Source: Vibrio proteolyticus NBRC 13287 (lineage in GTDB: Bacteria > Pseudomonadota > Gammaproteobacteria > Enterobacterales > Vibrionaceae). From it: DNA of 64,000 nt. How positions within the stretch are numbered: the first letter of the stretch is position 1; every line of letters starts with the position of its first letter. The notes under the pieces were generated by a model. It was not told the DNA's origin. It saw only the letters and a list, made by a program, of their open reading frames with translations, and did not search any database. A program made the translations under genes and the position numbers. Shown one piece after another: positions 60,601 to 64,000 of this stretch. The stretch covers positions 1 through 64,000 of the forward strand of contig NZ_BATJ01000020.1 of NCBI RefSeq assembly GCF_000467125.1. Reading direction: 5' to 3'.

Positions 60601-61899
60601 ATGAAATCCTGGAAAGCTACCCTCATCACTCTGCTGACAACCTGCACAGTGACCCTGGCCCACGCTGCACCGCGTGAGCTGGATCAGATCGCGGTCATCG
60701 TCAACGACGGTGTGGTATTGCAAAGTGACATCTACTCAGCGATGAAAACCATTCGCGCCAATGCCAAGAAAAACGCGCAAACCCTGCCACCAGATTCGGT
60801 CCTGAAAGAACAGGTGACCGAGAAGCTGATCATGGACACCATTCAGCAACAAGAAGCAGAGCGTATCGGTGTGCGTGTTGACGACAACCGTCTCAACCAA
60901 GCCATTGGTGACATTGCGCAGAAAAACGACCAGTCGCTGGAGCAACTGCAGGCGGCTGTGGCAGCAGAAGGTCTGACCTGGGCGGATTACCGTGAGCAGA
61001 TCCGTAAAGAGATCGCCGCCAGTGAAGCGCGCAATGCGCTGGTTCGTCGCCGCATCAATATTTTACCGGCCGAAGTAGACAACCTGGCAAACCTGCTGGC
61101 TCAGGAAACCAATGCCACGGTGCAGTATAAAATCTCCCATATCCAGTTGCGCGTCGACGAAGGCGTCGATAAAGCCGACGTTGAGAAACAAGCCAACGAT
61201 CTGGTCGCGAAACTCAAATCCGGCGCAGACTTCGCAACCATGGCATACACTTACTCGAAAGGACCAAAAGCACTGCAAGGCGGTGACTGGGGCTGGATGC
61301 GCAAAGAAGAGATGCCAACCATTTTTGCCGATCAAATCAGCTTTCAGAGCAAAGGCACGATTATCGGACCGTTTCGCAGCGGTGTCGGTTTCCACATTCT
61401 GAAAATCGACGACGTGAAAGGTCTGGAGACAGTGGCAGTAACGGAAGTCAACGCGCGCCACATTCTGATCAAGCCGACCGTCATCCTCAGCGATGAGGGG
61501 GCACAAAAAGAGCTGAATGACTTTATCCGTCAAATTCGAGAAGGCAAAGCCAGCTTTGCAGAACTGGCGAAACAGTACAGTCAGGATCCGGGCTCGGCCG
61601 CTCAGGGCGGTAGCCTGGGCTATCAAACCCCGGATCTGTACGTACCAGAATTCAAGCATCAGGTCGAAACTCTGCCAATTGGGCAAATCAGTGAGCCATT
61701 CAAAACCGTACACGGCTGGCACATTGTTGAAGTAATGGCGCGTCGTCAGGTTGACCGCACCGATGCTGCGCTGAAAAACAAAGCTTACCGAATTTTGTTT
61801 AATCGTAAATTCAATGAAGAAGCCAGTGCATGGCTGCAAGAAATGCGGGCCAGTGCCTTTGTTGAACAACTGAATGACGAAAACGATGGCAACAACTAA
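60601..61899 (+). CDS. surA: periplasmic chaperone/peptidyl-prolyl isomerase SurA
   Basis: A 432-residue periplasmic protein. The signal peptide (about 1-22, ending AHA) is followed by an N-terminal chaperone domain and two parvulin domains, the first around 170-275 (AVQYKISHIQLRV) and the second 285-385 (NARHILIKPTV, GSLGYQTPDLYVPEF). It escorts outer-membrane proteins, LptD among them. It overlaps pdxA by 14 bp. Confidence 0.96.
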   Translation: MKSWKATLITLLTTCTVTLAHAAPRELDQIAVIVNDGVVLQSDIYSAMKTIRANAKKNAQTLPPDSVLKEQVTEKLIMDTIQQQEAERIGVRVDDNRLNQAIGDIAQKNDQSLEQLQAAVAAEGLTWADYREQIRKEIAASEARNALVRRRINILPAEVDNLANLLAQETNATVQYKISHIQLRVDEGVDKADVEKQANDLVAKLKSGADFATMAYTYSKGPKALQGGDWGWMRKEEMPTIFADQISFQSKGTIIGPFRSGVGFHILKIDDVKGLETVAVTEVNARHILIKPTVILSDEGAQKELNDFIRQIREGKASFAELAKQYSQDPGSAAQGGSLGYQTPDLYVPEFKHQVETLPIGQISEPFKTVHGWHIVEVMARRQVDRTDAALKNKAYRILFNRKFNEEASAWLQEMRASAFVEQLNDENDGNN

Positions 61900-62881
61900 A
61901 CGAATCGTGGTGACCGCCGGTGAGCCGGCGGGGATTGGACCGGATCTGGTGCTGGCTCTCTCAACAGAAAGCTGGGAACACCAGATTGTCGTCAGTGCCG
62001 ACAAGTCGCTGTTGGCCGAGCGCGCCAAGCAACTTGGCGTTGAGGTCAAGCTGCTCGACTACGATGCTGCCAAAGCTCCTGTGGCGCAAACCGCAGGCTC
62101 ATTGGTGGTGGACCATATTCCTCTGGCAGCGCCTTGCAGCACTGGACAACTGGATGAAGCCAACGGTCACTACGTATTAAAAACACTGGAAAGAGCCGCT
62201 TTGGGCTGTATGAGCGGTGAATTTGATGCTATTGTCACCGGCCCTGTGCACAAGGGGGTGATCAACCGGGCAGGCGTTGCGTTCAGCGGACACACAGAAT
62301 TCTTCGCGGAAAAGTCAGCAACACCGCTGGTAGTAATGATGCTGGCAACCGAAGGGCTGCGTGTGGCACTGGTGACCACTCACATTCCATTGGCCTATGT
62401 GTCTAAAGCCGTCACCAGCGAACGTCTGGAAAAAATCATTCATATCCTGCATCAGGATCTGGTTGAGAAATTTGCCATTGAGCAACCCAAGATATATGTC
62501 TGCGGACTGAACCCACACGCTGGCGAAGACGGCTGTCTGGGGATGGAAGAGATCGAAACCATCTCTCCGACACTGGAGCGGCTGCGCGACGAACATGGCA
62601 TGAATCTGGTCGGCCCGTTGCCGGCGGATACGATCTTCAACCAGAAATACCTCGACGAGGCCGATGCCGTACTGGGCATGTACCACGACCAGGTGTTGCC
62701 GGTTCTGAAGTTTAAAGGCTTCGGCCGTTCAGTAAATATCACCCTTGGTCTACCCTTTATAAGAACTTCGGTCGATCACGGTACCGCTCTCGATCTGGCA
62801 GGGACAGGACGAGCGGACACAGGGAGCTTTAGAACAGCACTGACACACGCTATTGAATTAGTAGAAAAGCAACCGAATTAA
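61886..62881 (+). CDS. pdxA: 4-hydroxythreonine-4-phosphate dehydrogenase
   Basis: A 331-residue PdxA of vitamin B6 synthesis: VVTAGEPAGIGPDLVLALS, TGPVHKGVINRAGV (metal His), ATTHIPLAYVSKAVT, CGLNPHAGEDGCLG and TSVDHGTALDLAGTGRADTG. It oxidises 4-phosphohydroxythreonine with NAD and Zn2+. The ATG at 61886 aligns with the E. coli start; one at 61874 adds four residues. It lies in the lptD-surA-pdxA-rsmA-apaG row. Confidence 0.96.
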   Translation: MATTKRIVVTAGEPAGIGPDLVLALSTESWEHQIVVSADKSLLAERAKQLGVEVKLLDYDAAKAPVAQTAGSLVVDHIPLAAPCSTGQLDEANGHYVLKTLERAALGCMSGEFDAIVTGPVHKGVINRAGVAFSGHTEFFAEKSATPLVVMMLATEGLRVALVTTHIPLAYVSKAVTSERLEKIIHILHQDLVEKFAIEQPKIYVCGLNPHAGEDGCLGMEEIETISPTLERLRDEHGMNLVGPLPADTIFNQKYLDEADAVLGMYHDQVLPVLKFKGFGRSVNITLGLPFIRTSVDHGTALDLAGTGRADTGSFRTALTHAIELVEKQPN

Positions 62882-62896
62882 TTTTTTGAGATGACT

Positions 62897-63703
62897 ATGA
62901 GAAATGATGTCCATTTAGGGCACAAAGCGCGTAAACGTTTTGGTCAAAACTTTCTGAACGATCCGTATATCATTGATGGCATTGTCTCAGCCATCAACCC
63001 AAAACCAGGCCAGAATCTGGTTGAGATCGGCCCGGGCCTGGGCGCTATTACCGAACCGGTTGGCCGCGAAATCGATAAGATGACCGTGATTGAACTCGAT
63101 CGCGATCTGGCGGAGCGTTTACGCAACCACCCGGAACTGGCAGACAAACTGACCATTCATGAAGGCGATGCCATGCGCTTTGACTTCACACAACTGGTCA
63201 AGCCAAACAACAAGTTACGTATTTTCGGTAACCTGCCTTACAACATCTCTACGCCGCTGATGTTCCACCTGTTTGAGTTCCATAAAGACATTCAGGACAT
63301 GCACTTTATGCTGCAAAAAGAGGTGGTCAACCGCTTGGCCGCCGGCCCTGGCAGCAAAGCGTATGGTCGCCTGACCGTCATGGCGCAGTACTACTGTAAA
63401 GTCATGCCTGTACTGGAAGTGCCACCAACGGCGTTTGTCCCGCCACCAAAAGTAGATTCAGCGGTTGTGCGTCTGGTGCCTTATGAAGATCTACCGCACC
63501 CGGCCACCAGTCTCAAATGGCTGGATCGCGTCTGCCGCGAAGGCTTCAATCAACGCCGTAAAACCGTGCGAAACTGCTACAAAGGCCTGCTGGGTGACAA
63601 CGAGTTTGAACAACTGGGCATCAACTCAGGCGTTCGTCCGGAGAATCTGACTCTGGAGCAGTTTGTCGCGATGGCCAACTGGCTGGACGCTCACCACCAA
63701 TAA
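62897..63703 (+). CDS. rsmA: 16S rRNA dimethyladenosine methyltransferase
   Basis: A 268-residue KsgA-type methyltransferase: HKARKRFGQNFLND at the start, VEIGPGLGAITEPVG (SAM-binding motif I), IFGNLPYNISTPLMFHL (motif IV, NLPY) and a C-terminal helical domain. It dimethylates A1518 and A1519 in the final helix of 16S rRNA during 30S maturation. The start at 62897 is preferred by ribosome-site spacing over one six bases upstream. Confidence 0.97.
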   Translation: MRNDVHLGHKARKRFGQNFLNDPYIIDGIVSAINPKPGQNLVEIGPGLGAITEPVGREIDKMTVIELDRDLAERLRNHPELADKLTIHEGDAMRFDFTQLVKPNNKLRIFGNLPYNISTPLMFHLFEFHKDIQDMHFMLQKEVVNRLAAGPGSKAYGRLTVMAQYYCKVMPVLEVPPTAFVPPPKVDSAVVRLVPYEDLPHPATSLKWLDRVCREGFNQRRKTVRNCYKGLLGDNEFEQLGINSGVRPENLTLEQFVAMANWLDAHHQ

Positions 63704-63713
63704 TTGCATCATC

Positions 63714-63740
63714 AAGCCGATAGCACTGCTATCGGCTTTT
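63714..63740 (+). terminator. terminator between rsmA and apaG
   Basis: AAGCCGATAG and CTATCGGCTTTT form a perfect 10-bp stem with a 5-base loop. Confidence 0.88.
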
Positions 63741-63767
63741 GTCTGTTAAGACAAGTAAGGAGTTGCC

Positions 63768-64000
63768 ATGGACGTATCCTCACCTTGCATCAAAGTTCAG
63801 GTTCACACCAAATACATCGCCGAGCAATCCAATCCGGAACTGCAGCGCTATGTGTTTGCCTACATGATCACGATTAAAAACCTCAGTACAGAAACCGTGC
63901 AGCTGATCAGCAGACGCTGGTTAATCACCGATGCTAACGGCAAACAAATGTCGGTAGAAGGTGAAGGCGTTGTCGGCAAGCAGCCGTTTATCGACGGCAA
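63768..64000 (+). CDS. apaG: ApaG protein, 3' truncated by the window
   Basis: The first 77 codons of ApaG (MDVSSPCIKVQVHTKYIAEQ, then YVFAYMITIKNLSTETVQLI, SRRWLITDANGK). A strong AAGGAG site precedes the ATG. ApaG is a small Ig-like fold protein of uncertain biochemical role, always found with apaH in this gene row. The frame runs off the end of the sequence. Confidence 0.95.
   Translation, partial: MDVSSPCIKVQVHTKYIAEQSNPELQRYVFAYMITIKNLSTETVQLISRRWLITDANGKQMSVEGEGVVGKQPFIDG

Noticed and set aside
1..64000. CRISPR arrays
   Set aside because: I saw no regularly spaced direct repeats of 24-40 bp; the repeats found are operators, att sites and terminators.

Overview
The window is a Vibrio chromosome segment, recognised by synteny and gene content only; the species is not certain (a V. 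cholerae-like gene order, plausibly the fluvialis/furnissii group). Evidence: an rRNA-operon promoter pair at the left edge, a chitin-disaccharide PTS operon plus secreted deacetylase laid out like V. cholerae VC1280-VC1286, the lptG/lptF-pepA-holC-valS block, argF next to pyrBI-ridA, and lptD-surA-pdxA-rsmA-apaG at the right edge.

Layout. (1) 1-305: tandem stable-RNA promoters firing leftward out of the window, i.e. the start of an rrn operon. (2) 305-5828: an HD-GYP c-di-GMP phosphodiesterase, a VOC protein, and a LysR regulator divergent from an EmrAB-type efflux pair. (3) 5867-12704: chitin disaccharide operon chbB-chbC-chbA-chbF-chbG-lacI-type regulator on the minus strand, with a perfect LacI-type operator upstream, divergent from an exported chitooligosaccharide deacetylase. 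(4) 12883-32115: a 19.2 kb integrated element in the 3' end of tRNA-Leu(CAA), described below. (5) 32094-64000: ordinary housekeeping DNA (tRNA-Leu, DUF2254 and RDD membrane proteins, lptG/lptF, pepA, holC, valS, a D-2-hydroxyacid dehydrogenase, rluA, an NRAMP-related transporter, an Ig-domain lipoprotein, rapA, PIN-PhoH ATPase, argF, pyrL-pyrB-pyrI, ridA, a DUF4382 lipoprotein, djlA, lptD, surA, pdxA, rsmA, apaG start).

The element is bounded by a 15-bp direct repeat (12883-12897 and 32101-32115) and has paired 12-bp-period GGGTTAC arm-type sites inside both ends. It carries its own P4-type integrase beside the tRNA, AlpA, a BRO-family antirepressor, a winged-helix protein, an array of four GTTCAA-N3-TTGAAC operators, a P22-like DNA-ejection cassette (gp14-gp7-gp20-gp16 order) without any capsid, portal, large terminase or tail gene, two small exported/membrane proteins beside gp16, a c4-type antisense RNA in front of an Icd/Ash-like gene and a replication-like operon, a short TerS-like protein, Rha, a Q-type antiterminator, a second (xis-int) recombination module, an IS903-group IS without a target duplication, and an XRE-ImmA pair. 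It looks like a phage satellite or a composite, partly decayed prophage. Two unrelated-looking proteins, one beside each integrase, share a conserved C-terminal module that I do not recognise.

How it may work together: the c4 RNA would silence the icd-replication-terS operon in the lysogen, AlpA and BRO would control switching and excision, the GTTCAA operators would control the ejection cassette, and the TerS-like protein and ejection proteins would act on a helper phage's particles. This last part is inference.
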